NCBI RefSeq assembly: GCF_002236805.1
Contig: NZ_NIQA01000002.1
Location: 362,783-426,782 of the forward strand
Reading direction: 5' to 3'
DNA from: Pusillimonas sp. T2
GTDB taxonomy: Bacteria; Pseudomonadota; Gammaproteobacteria; Burkholderiales; Burkholderiaceae_B
Length of the DNA: 64,000 nt
Below the pieces are notes generated by a model that did not search any database, was not told the DNA's origin, and was given only the letters and a program-made list of their open reading frames with translations. The stretch's first letter is position 1; the number at the start of each line of letters is the position of its first letter. Position numbers and translations under genes: made by a program. Positions 63,562 to 64,000 of the stretch are shown one piece after another.

Positions 63562-64000
63562 TCACTCCACCGTCACACTCTTCGCCAGATTCCGGGGCTT
63601 GTCTACGTCGGTGCCCCGTGCACACGCCGTGTGATACGCCAGCAACTGCAGCGGTATTGTGTGCAAAATCGGTGACAGCTTCCCGTAGTTTTCCGGCATA
63701 CGAATCACATGCATGCCAGGGCTGCCGACAATTTTGGTGTCGGCATCGGCAAAGACATACAACTCGCCGCCTCGGGCGCGCACTTCTTGCATGTTCGACT
63801 TCAGTTTTTCAAGCAGCTCGTCGCGCGGGGCGATGGTTACCACGGGGATCTGATCGGTTACCAGCGCCAGCGGGCCATGCTTGAGTTCGCCAGCGGGGTA
63901 GGCCTCGGCGTGGATGTAACTGATTTCTTTCAGTTTCAGCGCGCCTTCAAGGGCAATGGGGTAATGCATGCCACGCCCCAAAAACAGCGCGTTTTCTTTA
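63562..64000 (-). CDS. glmS: glutamine--fructose-6-phosphate aminotransferase, C-terminal fragment
   Basis: The reverse frame stays open from the stop at 63562 to the window end. It encodes the C-terminal SIS domain of Glm[43 protein letters not shown] and the final [15 protein letters not shown]. The enzyme makes glucosamine-6-phosphate for the cell wall. The rest of the gene is beyond the window. Confidence 0.95.
   Translation of the reverse strand, partial: KENALFLGRGMHYPIALEGALKLKEISYIHAEAYPAGELKHGPLALVTDQIPVVTIAPRDELLEKLKSNMQEVRARGGELYVFADADTKIVGSPGMHVIRMPENYGKLSPILHTIPLQLLAYHTACARGTDVDKPRNLAKSVTVE

Overview
The window looks like chromosome of a betaproteobacterium of the order Burkholderiales, most likely Alcaligenaceae (Bordetella, Achromobacter or Pusillimonas relatives). 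The grounds are a G+C content in the high 50s by eye, a tandem cphA'/cphA cyanophycin locus with its DUF1854 protein and ABC transporter, a globin-coupled diguanylate cyclase, Liv-type ABC importers inside catabolic operons, and a Burkholderia-type porin. The genus cannot be fixed from sequence reading alone. I see no rRNA, tRNA, CRISPR array, insertion sequence or prophage.

Layout. 1-7.1 kb: the start of an MHYT-domain protein, a small YjfB-like motility protein, a PhoD-like phosphatase, a Tat-exported dienelactone hydrolase, then the minus-strand operon selD-mnmH-arsB. 7.2-20.5 kb: one 11-gene minus-strand operon. In transcription order it encodes a biotin carrier protein, biotin carboxylase, pyruvate-carboxylase-type carboxyltransferase, HAD phosphatase, acetoacetyl-CoA synthetase, Tm-1-like/UPF0261 protein, periplasmic binding protein and LivHMGF; a divergent IclR regulator faces it. 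It reads as an import, activation and carboxylation route for an unidentified organic acid. 20.5-29.3 kb: a quinone reductase, two cyanophycin synthetases, and the divergent cyanophycin-associated ABC exporter and DUF1854 protein. 29.3-38.3 kb: a chemoreceptor, thioesterase, MFS carrier, DUF533 protein, porin, BCCT carrier, and a TetR/Bcr-type efflux pair.

38.3-49.4 kb is an aromatic catabolic cluster: SDR dehydrogenase, ring-hydroxylating dioxygenase beta and alpha subunits, a second LivHMGF set, a catalytically degenerate isochorismatase-fold protein, a second binding protein, a PDR/VanB-type reductase, an AraC regulator and a YdhR-like monooxygenase. 58.9-61.7 kb holds a probable partner locus: a bicupin salicylate/gentisate 1,2-dioxygenase, a second AraC regulator related to the first, and a 4HBT thioesterase. 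A CGGATAG element lies about 100-107 bp upstream of three start codons in these two loci and also in front of the isochorismatase-like gene, suggesting one AraC regulon.

The remainder is mostly core metabolism and envelope: a D-Ala-D-Ala dipeptidase, globin-coupled diguanylate cyclase, ppc, a glycine-zipper lipoprotein with an EF-hand protein, a META-domain protein, aspA, a RidA-family protein, YqhA, a toxin-antitoxin pair whose toxin gene is truncated, and the 3' end of glmS.
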